The notes under the pieces are model-generated. The model saw only the letters and a list, made by a program, of their open reading frames with translations, searched no databases and was not told the DNA's origin. A stretch of 64,000 nucleotides of DNA from Ceratopteris richardii. Taxonomy: Eukaryota; Streptophyta; Polypodiopsida; Polypodiales; Pteridaceae. Positions within the stretch are counted from its first letter, which is position 1. Each line of letters starts with the position of its first letter. Of this stretch, positions 22,745 through 32,764 are shown one piece after another. The position numbers and the translations under genes were made by a program. The DNA lies in assembly GCA_020310875.1 (NCBI GenBank), contig CM035417.1, positions 85,474,417-85,538,416 on the forward strand, in the 5' to 3' direction.

Positions 22745-24187
22745 AATTCCCATGGGAGTGATGCACTGAACAAGGAATCAACACTCATATATAAGGAAGT
22801 GCCAAGCAGTGTGGAACCAATCCACAAAAGGAAGTAAGCCCAAAGATTTGATGAAAGCTTCAAACTTGTCCTTAGGCAGAGCCTCTCTGAAAAGGTCGAC
22901 AATGTTCTCCTACATGGGTGCATATGCCAAGCTGATCTCTCCAATAGGGAACCTCTCCCTGACATAATGATAATGCACCTCAATGTGCTTAGAAGTCAAA
23001 AAAATAGGCTGCATCTTGGTCAACCAAGATATACATGAACTACCAAGCATGAAGCAAAAGCCACTAGTGGACACACAAGTGTCATAGCAACCATGCCAAT
23101 CAGAGTCAGAAAAGGCATGCAAATTTGGCGGTATTGATCCCCCCTTGGGATAAAACAATCCAAGTAGTCGGGTACCAAAGAAGTAGTTAAAGATGTGCTT
23201 AACTGGTGGGTAATGCTTGACACATGGATAATGCATAAACTTGCTCATCTGTGAGATAGCAAACAGAATATCTTGCCGAGTAATACATAAGTAGATCAAG
23301 CATCCAACATTCTGTTGATAGAGAATAGCATCAAATGCATCTCTAGCATCATGAACACTCAATCGTAAAAATGTCTCCATAGGAGTGGAAATAGGTTTAA
23401 AGTCGTCAAGGCCAAAACACTACAATAATGTGTCAATAGTTTAAGCCATCAACTTGCATAACCTAAATGCCCCAATAATGATGCAAATGCACCAAAAGGT
23501 ACATCTCAAATGCGGCATGCAAATCAACCTTAAAATCAGCAATATGCTTCTCATGAGGACCAGTCCAGCATGTCATCAACATAAACAACAATGATCAGAA
23601 GCATATCATTTGCATGCTCCACATATAAGGTGCTTTTAGTTGGACTGTTCTCAAAACCATGTGCAATTAGATAGGCATGTATCTTTTCATACCAAGTATG
23701 TGGTGCTTGTTTCAAACCATCTAATGTCTTTTTCAACCTGCACACTTGGTTTTCATGCCCTTTTTGCACAAAGCCACACGGCTGAAAAACATATACTTCT
23801 TCATACAAATCACTATTCAAAAACGCAGTTTTAATGCCCAATTAATGTACATTCCAACCATGATGAGCTGCAAGTGCACATATGCTATGAATAGTAGTCA
23901 TTCGACATGTGGGAGCAAAGGTCTCATCAAAGTCAATGCCTCTTTCCTTAGCATATCCCTTTGCAAAAAGCCTAGCTTTATAACTACCAATTCTTCCATG
24001 AGGCTTACACTTTGGCAGCTTGTATACCCACTTAGTGCAAATGGCCTTCTTGCAAGGAGGCAAGTCACATAAAGGCTAGGTACCATTTTTCATGATAGCA
24101 TCATATTCTGATTGCATACGAGCCATCCAATTTTCAGAATTTTGTGCTTCATCAAACAAAACAGGCTCATTCTCATCATAGAGCCTA
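22745..24187 (-). pseudogene. Copia-A RT-RNase H fragment in D2
   Basis: Same structure as the D1 copy: the shared TAA after NVH at 23,842, [37 protein letters not shown] followed by a frameshift, and STSGFCFMLGSSCISWL. The same roughly 57-residue RNase H deletion joins KMQPIFLTS to KHIEVHYHYVRERF. The frame 22,910-23,380 is open for 156 codons. LDGLKQ replaces LYGLKQ. Confidence 0.88.
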
Positions 24188-24737
24188 GAGTTTGATTAGG
24201 GAGTGCATCGATGCGCTTTTCTCCAAATTTTCTAAATCTATTTGCATCAAATTTGGCAGAATGTAGATACCTTGGAGTTGATTCCAACAAGCTATAGATA
24301 ATTGAATTTGGGGGAGAAATGAGTGAGATATGACCAACACAAGTTGAAAGTGAGAAATGACAATAACAGAGATATCATAGATGAACAATGTAGGTATAAT
24401 GTATTAATGAACAATGTTGTACAAGATCATAGGCTTGGTAATCATAGCCTTATGATAGAGATTAGTGTAGGCTACAATGTATGCCTTACATATAAACAAA
24501 ATGGCAATGGAGAGCTCAGGAAATCATCACTCTAACAGTGCATTTTTCAAGTGAGTTTATATAAGTGTTCCATTAAAATTTGAATTTGAATTTAACTTTT
24601 GGATCTCTCTAAAAGTGAACCTTCATTCTAGGAGATATTCCCTCAATGTACAAGTCCACGACTTTTTGGGTAGGTGATACAAATATTCTCAAGTAAAAAA
24701 GAAATGACTTTTACAAAGGTAAAGAGATAAATCTCCA
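24188..24737. other. D2 spacer without a recognised gene
   Basis: Matches 10,326-10,866 after the deletion. Nothing recognisable. Confidence 0.55.
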
Positions 24738-25265
24738 CTAGCAATGGTTTTCATGTAACTTCACATCTTTATGAACCTGAAGACAAATGTGTGGGCTTGG
24801 ACTTTGAACCAACAACAAGATTATGAAGTTATCCCTCATTTTAGAAGAGATGTTCTTGTTAAAGCAATTGAAAGGTCTAGAAAACAAGACTAAATACTTG
24901 GTACAAACAACATGAAAATATTTTTGTATTGGGGTTCTTCTGCTACCCTTTAAGGCATAAAATTTACAACCCTCAACAGTTAGGCTAGAATCTCCCATCT
25001 CATTTCTCAAGAGTTTTTCTACTGCTTTTGAAATAAGGAATGCATCTGAAGGACCAACAAGGCTCTTTAAATACTCGGAGCATGAATTCAAGGAAGAAAA
25101 GGTTCCCTGAAATTTAATATCATTGTAAAATGAGGCATGTGCAATCAAATATTGTAGGAGAAGCAAGATGTTGAGAGAAAGAATTCTCTCAAAATCACAT
25201 GGGATGATATAGAATCTACTAATAACAAGAACTGGACCCCTACAATCGTTTGAAGCATCACACAC
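24738..25265 (-). CDS. Unidentified 175-codon ORF, D2 copy
   Basis: Same length and nearly the same sequence as 10,867-11,394, from MCDASNDCRGP to LHENHC. Open throughout. Function unknown; see the D1 copy for what can be seen. Confidence 0.3.
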   Translation of the reverse strand: MCDASNDCRGPVLVISRFYIIPCDFERILSLNILLLLQYLIAHASFYNDIKFQGTFSSLNSCSEYLKSLVGPSDAFLISKAVEKLLRNEMGDSSLTVEGCKFYALKGSRRTPIQKYFHVVCTKYLVLFSRPFNCFNKNISSKMRDNFIILLLVQSPSPHICLQVHKDVKLHENHC

Positions 25266-25971
25266 TCATTATCACATAATTGGCATCCGAGATGATGCTT
25301 AAAATGATGTCTTATTGTCGTTTAGAAGGTGTTAATAGGAGAATTGCTTAAGTGATGGGATTTAAGTGGATATTAGAGTATCATATGGTTATTAGGAATG
25401 CATTAGGAATGAATAATCATTGTATTACAGTAGATGATTTATTTTATTGGTGCTTAATGCTCAATGTAATTTTAGGATTTCATGTAACTTGTGTTATCAA
25501 GATCAACTCATGTATAGGATTTGGGATTGAGAGAGCTTTGTTTTTTTGGTTCCTCTTCGGATTGACGTAAGTTCATATAGCTTATGTTATTCCTCCTTAT
25601 TCCTCATTAGTTTCTGAAAATAGCTTTATATTATGGCCGCTAGTCACTAATTCTCTAGGTTGGTTCAATATGTCAATTATTATATACTTACATGTTTATG
25701 CTTCTTCATGGAAAGAAGAGCTTGGATCTTGCGCTTGTGAGGTTAAGCTTGAGAGACCATACATCAAGGAGATCTCATTTCTTAATGCAAAGGTATCCGA
25801 CATGGAGCACACACTAAAGATGAACCTTGATGTCATCCAAAAACTGGAGAAGTACCTTCAAATAGAACTTTGCCACAAATGGAGGCTCTGTCTATTGAGC
25901 CACCCAAAAGTTAGAATGTTAGTATATTACCAATGTCTACCCTTAGTCACTTTACATACTAATGCATATTT
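25266..25971 (+). other. D2 segment with short coiled-coil frame
   Basis: Matches 11,395-12,089. The frame at 25,670 carries FLNAKVSDMEHTLKMNLD. No family recognised. Confidence 0.3.
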
Positions 25972-27591
25972 TGTAGGGCCCCCATTTTGAGGAGAAGTCA
26001 AACGTACATTACCAATTTAATGGGAATCCCAACTTGCATGTTGGATGAATGTCAAATCGGACTATCCAAGGTATTGTAAGAAAAAGGACTTATCAAAGTC
26101 CCCAATAGGGGGTTCTCGAGAAGCCGAGAACAACCATGGTTGGGGTTGTCCAATGGGACAATCAATGGGGGAGAGCACCCTTGGTGCGATGGTAAAGGGA
26201 ATATTTCATATGAAAATAAACAATCACTCATATTTTTTAGGTCAGTTAAATTGTTCTAAGCCTCGTATGGGGATTATGTAGGTGATGGCTGCCCATGCTC
26301 TACTTCCCATGCATAGCCATCCATAGAAAGCCACATCTCTTTGTTACCCTATATATACATGACTTGTACACAACCCCAGATATCTAATTGAGTGAGCATA
26401 TCTGTACTTTGTAGCTCTCTATTGAGATTTGTCTAGATCACCATTTGTAGCACTTCCTCGACCACAAGCAATCCTCAATCAAAAGTTTCTAATCACTCAA
26501 GAATAAAGGAAGAGAGAAAAACAAAACATATACAATATAAGAGAAAATTTGACATCGAAGAGGAGACAAGATATGACTAAGAGAAAGAGAAGTTTTGATA
26601 TTATAGATAATTTGAATCAATCATTACAATAGCTTTGGAAAATAGCTTTTTGATGAATCCTCAACCTCTCGACCACCCCTGAGCTACCATAATCTCATTC
26701 ACACTCACACTCTCAATCACACTTTCACTCTCACTCTCACTCTCAATCACAAGGTAATTCTTTGATTTTTGGACTCTTCTTGTTTGACCCAGCAAATCCC
26801 TTTCAATGTAGATTTTATCATCCCGAAGGAAGCATGTGATCCACCAACTATAAAGAAAGTCAACTCTCCCTATGTTGCATGCCAATCTTTTGCAGAAGCA
26901 TGTGTTTGTAATAGTCAAGTGCTTTTTTTAACCATAGATATCCAAAAATAAAAGAAAAAAAACAAAAAGTCAAACCCAAAGACATCCATAAGTGTGCATG
27001 AAAACAAAAATAGTGAGGAATTAGTTTAAGCTTGTGAGATAGAAAATTTTTCAACTCCTCGATTTGCACAATAGTGTTAGAGATGACCTAGGTCCAAATC
27101 TGCCTCCAAGTGTCACTTTTGAGCCTCGCAAGTTTAGACATTCTAGAGAGAATAAAATCAAGGCATTTTCTTATAGTAAACTAAATGTAGATCCTTAAAT
27201 GAGGTACTTAGAACGTGACTCTTAGACATTTTTAATCTCTTATGCATGCTCTACCTTTCTCTTAATTCTTTCATCTTCACATATAAATTTCAACCAAAAA
27301 ACATGATGTGGATAAGGTTTAGGGAGAGAATATAGAACTTCTCATCCCTAAATTTTGTCTACATGCATAAAATGACCTAATTATTCATTCTAAACATTAT
27401 CCCAACAATTTAATTCCAAAAATTCAAAATGAATTATCTCATTATCGAAAGGGTTATTACACCATCTAAGTTCTACCTTGATAGCACACAGGTGCGCAAT
27501 GCTTTCGTCTTTGGACTTGCTTTTAGTAGAAGAATTTTGATATTCTACTATTTTTTATCTTCTCTAGTACTCATGTGTTCTCTTTCTTACA
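25972..27591 (+). repeat. LTR-B, D2 copy
   Basis: 1,620 bp, starting TGTAGGGCCCCC and ending TTTCTTACA. The primer-binding site TGGTGTCAGAGCCA follows at 27,592-27,605. Colinear with 12,090-13,720. Confidence 0.8.
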
Positions 27592-27683
27592 TGGTGTCAG
27601 AGCCATTGCTTATCTATAGTAGATAGGACTACTTTCTAAACTTGCAAGTATATTTTTTTTATCACCGTAGTGCATGAGTAATA

Positions 27684-27908
27684 GCTTCATCTTCTAGTTT
27701 TGGTGCATCTAACAATGTTATTCTTGCACCAATTTCCAATCATCCACCTCCATTCATTGAAGGGAAGCTTGATGGAAAAAATTACACACTTGGTGATTTT
27801 AAGAGTTCTATAGTTTTGGACTTTTATGAATTGTTTGATAATTTCATGGGGCCAACAGGGCCTGATCTAGAGCCAATTTTTGATCGAAGATCCATACTAT
27901 CTAAATGA
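27684..27908 (+). pseudogene. N-terminal copia gag fragment (family B, D2)
   Basis: Open stretch with PPPFIEGKLDGKNYTLGD and LYELFDNF-type sequence (FYELFDNFMGPTGPDLEPI), ending at TGA 27,906. The version here, FKSSIVLDFYELF, is closer to the copia gag consensus than in D1. The rest of the element is absent. Confidence 0.7.
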
Positions 27909-28882
27909 AAACCAAATCTCTTCTTCACAAGATAGGTTTATGAGACCATACTCGCCCAGGCTGAAGATTTCACATACAGTTTCCCAAAAGCAAACCACAT
28001 AGGTAAAGACAAATAGAAGGCAACCGCATTGAGCTCAAAGATAAGTTCCCTACAGATTCAACAACACAAATCCTTGTTCCTACAACATTTACATGTTTTT
28101 TTCTATTCAAGATATTGATCTTTATATATTGCACATGCACCAAGCATGATCTCAAGTTGCCACATTAGATGGACTTCTATGGTAGAAGCCAATGTGCATA
28201 ACAGACGAGGATCAATCCAGTTAAGAATATACACCGTCTCTTAAAGAAGAGGAGGATATTGTTTTGCCTACCAAAAATTGCATTGATAAAAAAACATATG
28301 AATCCTATATTAAAAATATGGCAACATAAGTCCAAAAGCACCTAGAAGAGATAGAGAGCTGAGACATGGGGAAACTACTACCTTTTAGCAAAAAGCAATA
28401 GAGTGCCGACAATTTCCCACACCTACATTGTCATACATATCAGTAAAAACATATACATACATTCTTGCACATACTTTCCCACATCTGCACATATGTATCT
28501 AGTTCGAGCACATACATACCTACCGATGCATACCTTCCCATACATATCTACACATGCATACCTACCCATACATTCCTACACATACATATGTACATATGAA
28601 TTAAAGTAAATACATACATACCTACCTATACCAAGGAGGAGAGATGATTTATCTTATTGAATGTAACAAGTCGATACCATTATGGCATATTTATTGCTTT
28701 GAAGTTGTCTTTCATACATGTGCATAATACATATACATACTTGATACATATCAATCCACACATATACATACCTATGCATATACAAACATGCATAAATGTA
28801 CAAATTCTAACCATATAAATAGCAAAACATAAATATGGCATATGAGGAACAAATGTTTCCATTTATTTTAGAATATACATAT
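27909..28882. repeat. Non-coding tail and CATA tract of D2
   Basis: Corresponds to 14,038-15,041. CATA/CCTACC units occupy about 28,400-28,780. No gene. Confidence 0.7.
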
Positions 28883-30401
28883 CAAGGTCTTTTGCCACAT
28901 GAGCAAAATGTGGTATCCAAATACGGTAAAATACACATGCTCCAAGAAATCGCCTAACTTCACTCATATTATAGAAAACATTAGATAATTGATTAATTGC
29001 ATCTATCTTTGCAGGATACGGTTTGCGTCCATAATGACCACACATGTGGCTGACTATTAATACCTCATTAACACCAAAAACTGATTTCTCACCAGAAAGA
29101 GTCAAATGAACTTCTTCAAATCGTTCTAAAATTTTCTCACAATCTAATATGTGATCCTTCACAAATTTTCTATATCCTTCTTCATCAAGTTGTTCATCTT
29201 TTAAACTCTCTTCACACCCTTTTATTGGCACATCATCAAGAAATGGCATAGTCAATCGAGGAATGAAATCATGTAATACACTATGCATTGCATTCATCAT
29301 GTGTGCCACCGAGTTGGTGGCTCCTTGCGGGAACGTGCACATACGCACCAATCCTAATGGAGTCTTCATAGTTGTAATGTCTCTACTACCTAATGCCAAT
29401 TGAAATTGGTCATATCCGGAGTAGAGATCTCCCATGGAATAAATCGCATGACCGGCAAAGGCTTCTGCATAATCATCTACAATAGGACTAGTACCAACAT
29501 TTCTTATTGTCACTTTGTTTACTGGCTGAAGATCTTGAATAAATCTTAATTTCCCGTTCTTCTTCGGCACAGTAAACCATCGGTTTGAGTAAGGAGCTGC
29601 AGAAGGTTCCAAAATCTGCATACTAATTTTTTCTTTTAATAAGCAAATCAGTTTTGGAAGATGAGCTTTTGGAACTGGTATAGCTCGTAAATTCCAAGGA
29701 ACATGAGGAATGGTAAAAATCACCATCGGAGGTGCTACCTTTGGATCTACACAACCTATTTCTCTAGGCTCAAATGCAAATGCTTTGCCGTGCTTTCTAA
29801 TCATCCATTCAAATTTCTTCTTTTCTTGTGGTAATAGAAAGTTTTCACATCCAATCTTTAATTTTTCTATGGTTGTATCAGTAAAGGTATGACCAATTTT
29901 CTCAACATCTCTCAGACTGGGCTCATCACTTACTTCATTCACAATGTTTTGACTTTCTTCAGGTAAAGGTTGTGCTACAGGTTGAACTTTCCTATCAACA
30001 GTCTTGTATTTTGTTTCAACTTGAGGCTCAAACTCTATCTCCGCTTTCTCAACTAGAGACTCAAAGTACTCAGATATAGTCACATATGCCTCAAGTGAAT
30101 ATACATTAAAAAACTGATCATAGGAATTCTCTTTTACTAGAAATGTTTCAATGCTTTCCACTATATCAGAACATGAAAAGCAATCAAACAAACCACTAAT
30201 TTTCTCATCTTTTTCTATCAATCCTTCTTTCACAAAATCTTTTTCTTTTCGTGCAAAAATTTTTCTCAACCCTCGATTCATATCTTTGCATCTTATAAAT
30301 TTCGACTCTCCTGTATCATAAACAAAGCTTGAATTTTCTTCTATCATGGCAGGAGGCGAGATTTCTATAAACCTCATGCCACAATCATCTCGCTTAATCA
30401 T
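28863..30401 (-). CDS. Ty3/gypsy reverse transcriptase (3' part of pol)
   Basis: 512 codons from ATG 30,401. After a charged N-terminal region (about 1-230) comes the RT: VPKAHLPKLICLLKEKI, PYSNRWFTVPKKNGKLRFIQ, LQPVNKVTIRNVG, YSMGDLYSGYDQFQL, TPLGLVRMCTFPQGATNS and MPFLDDVPIKG. The catalytic box reads FLDD rather than the common Y/FVDD. This type (GDLYSGYDQFQL, PQGATNS) differs from the common plant Tekay, Reina or Athila RTs and resembles lineages better known to me from fungi and other eukaryotes. The last few codons (LDMYILK) come from D2 sequence after the truncation. Its ATG overlaps the stop of the upstream ORF as ATGA. Confidence 0.85.
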   Translation of the reverse strand: MIKRDDCGMRFIEISPPAMIEENSSFVYDTGESKFIRCKDMNRGLRKIFARKEKDFVKEGLIEKDEKISGLFDCFSCSDIVESIETFLVKENSYDQFFNVYSLEAYVTISEYFESLVEKAEIEFEPQVETKYKTVDRKVQPVAQPLPEESQNIVNEVSDEPSLRDVEKIGHTFTDTTIEKLKIGCENFLLPQEKKKFEWMIRKHGKAFAFEPREIGCVDPKVAPPMVIFTIPHVPWNLRAIPVPKAHLPKLICLLKEKISMQILEPSAAPYSNRWFTVPKKNGKLRFIQDLQPVNKVTIRNVGTSPIVDDYAEAFAGHAIYSMGDLYSGYDQFQLALGSRDITTMKTPLGLVRMCTFPQGATNSVAHMMNAMHSVLHDFIPRLTMPFLDDVPIKGCEESLKDEQLDEEGYRKFVKDHILDCEKILERFEEVHLTLSGEKSVFGVNEVLIVSHMCGHYGRKPYPAKIDAINQLSNVFYNMSEVRRFLGACVFYRIWIPHFAHVAKDLDMYILK

Positions 30402-31543
30402 GGAACTTTTATAAAATCCTGTTCAAAATGTCCAATAGGATCACTTCTCAACAACATTCTATTACGCGGATGGTTAACACACACAGTCATAAACTGAACA
30501 GACTTGAGTCCATCTCGTGAACGAATATGTGCATATGCACTTCCATCATCAAGGACTTTAGTCTCCATTCCTGCTTCACTAATGAATGGTTGTCCCAAAA
30601 TTACTGGATATGGGCAACCATCATGTATAAAAAAGTGATGTTCATCACAAACGTCTCCTATAGAAATTGGTACATGAGCACACGCTCCATGTAAAGCTCC
30701 AGTAAGGTTATTTGCAGATTTCATCCTCCAGCCATGCTCTCGATCAATAGGCCACTTCTCTTGATCATAAACATTTTTGGAAATTACATTAATTTCTGAC
30801 CCAGAGTCAATGAGAGCAACATAAGGTCTTGGTTTCCCACCAAGTTTTACCATAGTCTCAGTCGTCCCTCTAGCCCAAAGATTATTTGCATAATAGCTTT
30901 CAGGTACATTCCATTCTTGCTCATCATCAGGAAGTACGTTAGGTAATCTTTTAAACTCATTACATTTTACTTCTGTTTGAATATTTTGGACCATTGGAAC
31001 TGGCTCGTTTAATATTGGTTCTTCAAAATATTGCCTCTTTCTCTTGAGACTATCAAGTATTTCATCAATAAACTCACGTTTAGCAATCCCCAGCAAATCT
31101 CCTAGTTGAATAGAAACAATGCTCTTAAGTATATTGTCATCAAGCACTTGCTTCAAATCCGTTTGTTTTTCCAAATCTGAAACTAGCTTATAAGCACGAC
31201 CTTTTTTAGGTTCCTTCTTTTCTTCCTTGCTAGTTTCTATTTCAATCGGCTCCTCAATTCTAACTTCCTTCTCACTTTGTCTTGTTATTCTCTTATTTGA
31301 ACCTTGATTCTTCTCCTCTCGCTTTTGCTTTTCTTCAACATTAGCCTCGTATGCATATACAGTAAATGCATCAACAGGGGAATCCCAACTCGTTTGTGAT
31401 CGAATTGTGTTCCCTACTTTAGTCAATGACTCTATTGCTAATTTTACCTTTGAAACAGATATTAGGACATTATCCCATAATATTTCAGTCTCATCATCTT
31501 GTCCTCTAGCTAGTTTAAACATAAAACTAGCAAGTTTAAACAT
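30398..31543 (-). CDS. Ty3/gypsy gag-protease segment
   Basis: 381 codons with a retropepsin-type aspartic protease: PYVALIDSGSEINVIS (catalytic DSG), then HHFFIHDGCPYPVILGQPF, the typical second motif. The N-terminal part is Lys/Glu-rich linker (KEEKKEPKKGRAYK). It ends at TGA 30,398-30,400, overlapping the next ATG by the sequence ATGA, so the RT lies in the -1 frame. The first codons repeat MFKLA twice because of a short tandem duplication (31,500-31,580) that also breaks continuity with gag. Confidence 0.82.
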   Translation of the reverse strand: MFKLASFMFKLARGQDDETEILWDNVLISVSKVKLAIESLTKVGNTIRSQTSWDSPVDAFTVYAYEANVEEKQKREEKNQGSNKRITRQSEKEVRIEEPIEIETSKEEKKEPKKGRAYKLVSDLEKQTDLKQVLDDNILKSIVSIQLGDLLGIAKREFIDEILDSLKRKRQYFEEPILNEPVPMVQNIQTEVKCNEFKRLPNVLPDDEQEWNVPESYYANNLWARGTTETMVKLGGKPRPYVALIDSGSEINVISKNVYDQEKWPIDREHGWRMKSANNLTGALHGACAHVPISIGDVCDEHHFFIHDGCPYPVILGQPFISEAGMETKVLDDGSAYAHIRSRDGLKSVQFMTVCVNHPRNRMLLRSDPIGHFEQDFIKVP

Positions 31544-31580
31544 AATATTTCTTGTCCTCTAGCAAGTTTAAACATAAAAC
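31500..31580. repeat. Short tandem duplication at the gag-protease join
   Basis: Near-copies of TATGTTTAAACTTGCTAG occur three times, two followed by AGGACAAGA. One unit probably reflects the original coding sequence (FMFKLARGQ); the extra copies introduce a frameshift and stops. Confidence 0.65.
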
Positions 31581-31615
31581 TGGATTGTTCATAAAACATT
31601 TGGCTAGAGGATGCC

Positions 31616-32764
31616 TCAAATTACCTTCTCAATTCCTCCTTTACCAAAATTGGTAGGTATTGGCTTCCCTGTATCAGTAGAGCAAATCTTGCCATCAATC
31701 CATTGAACAGGATTTTTAGCTCTTGCTTCTTGGAAGGACTCACAAACCTTGCTAGCATGCTCCAAACTGTCACACCAAATACACCTTTTAGTGAATTCCC
31801 TTTTAGGTTCTTGCTTTTCTTTTATCACATTAGATTTCTCTAATGTGGTTAATTTTAAGCGTAGATCCTTCATACCTTGAATAATTTCATCCATGTATGC
31901 AGGTGGAGCACCTACTGGCCGAATCTCAGGGTGAGGCTCAACTCTTATTTCTGGATTTGGGTTATTTTGAACTTCCTGGGGTTTCTTAACTTCTTCAACT
32001 CTTTCTTGAGAAATTCAAGATTTCCATCGCTTGCGCTTCACAATCATTAAAACAGCTTCTCGCACCTTATCCCATTCAGTAGTCAAACCTATTGGTTCAG
32101 TCAAATCTTCAAGTAAATTTCCTAGCTCTAAGGCTAGGGCAGGATCAACACTCTGAACAAAAAGATCAACTTTGTCAAGGGCTAATGCATTCTGATCTGC
32201 TTCATCCAACTGACTAAATCTCTCTTCAAACTCACGTAGGAGTTCTGTTGCTACCAGTCCCTTATTAGGAGTAGCTCCCCACTCTTTAAATGATCGACGT
32301 GTGGGTGTAGTCAAATCTTCTAGAAAATATTGTTCTTTCAAGAGCTTCTTAAGTTCATCCCAGGTCCTTGCTTGCTCTTGAAGTGTAACAATTCTTGGTT
32401 TAATTCCTGGAGTAACTGCTCTCACAAAGTCTGATAGTTTCAGGGTCACTGGTACCCCATAAAAATCCATTTTCAAGTCATAGGCTCGTAAAAAACTCGA
32501 TACATTCCGATTGTTAAAGAACCCATGTTCTTTGACAATTGCTTCTAACGCTTGTACCAAACGGTCTTTATCTAGAGTGGTATTTTGAGTCATAGACATA
32601 AGTTCTAATAGGGCATTGATAGTTCGTGTATCAAAGTCACCTCGCACTCCTCTCGGTAAAGTCTCGTCACCCATCTTACTCCAATCCAAAGTCAATGACA
32701 AAGTCTCAACTAATAAATCCCCTGAACGTTTCACGTCAGGTTCACGTATGTGGTCGGGTTCTTA
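31616..32764 (-). pseudogene. Ty3/gypsy gag with zinc knuckle, one nonsense codon
   Basis: The capsid-like part (32,015-32,734, 239 codons) has FDTRTINALLELMSMTQN, DFYGVPVTLKLSDFVRAV and TWDELKKLLKEQYF. A TGA at 32,015 interrupts; the same frame continues with a Pro/Glu-rich linker (EIRVEPHPEIRPVGAPP) into 31,616-31,894, which carries the zinc knuckle CIWCDSLEHASKVC (CX2CX4HX4C). The frame is open upstream to TAA near 32,762; there is no ATG, only GTG at 32,734, so the true start is uncertain or mutated. Gag packages the element RNA. Confidence 0.8.

Larger units (their letters stand above)
22369..28882. repeat. Composite duplicated block D2
   Basis: Direct copy of D1 (8,312-15,041) in the same orientation, with about 195 bp deleted at 24,188 and a shorter CATA tract. 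It ends at ATCAAGGTCTT, where it abuts the truncated gypsy element. Confidence 0.9.
28882..32764 (-). mobile_element. Truncated Ty3/gypsy element: gag, protease, RT
   Basis: A minus-strand gypsy element retains gag, zinc knuckle, protease and reverse transcriptase, but stops at 28,882 just after the RT (FAHVAKD) at the junction with D2. RNase H, integrase and the 3' LTR are missing. No 5' LTR is recognised to its right. It is the best preserved retroelement coding region in the window, with only a few breaks, so it is relatively young or recently truncated. Confidence 0.85.
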
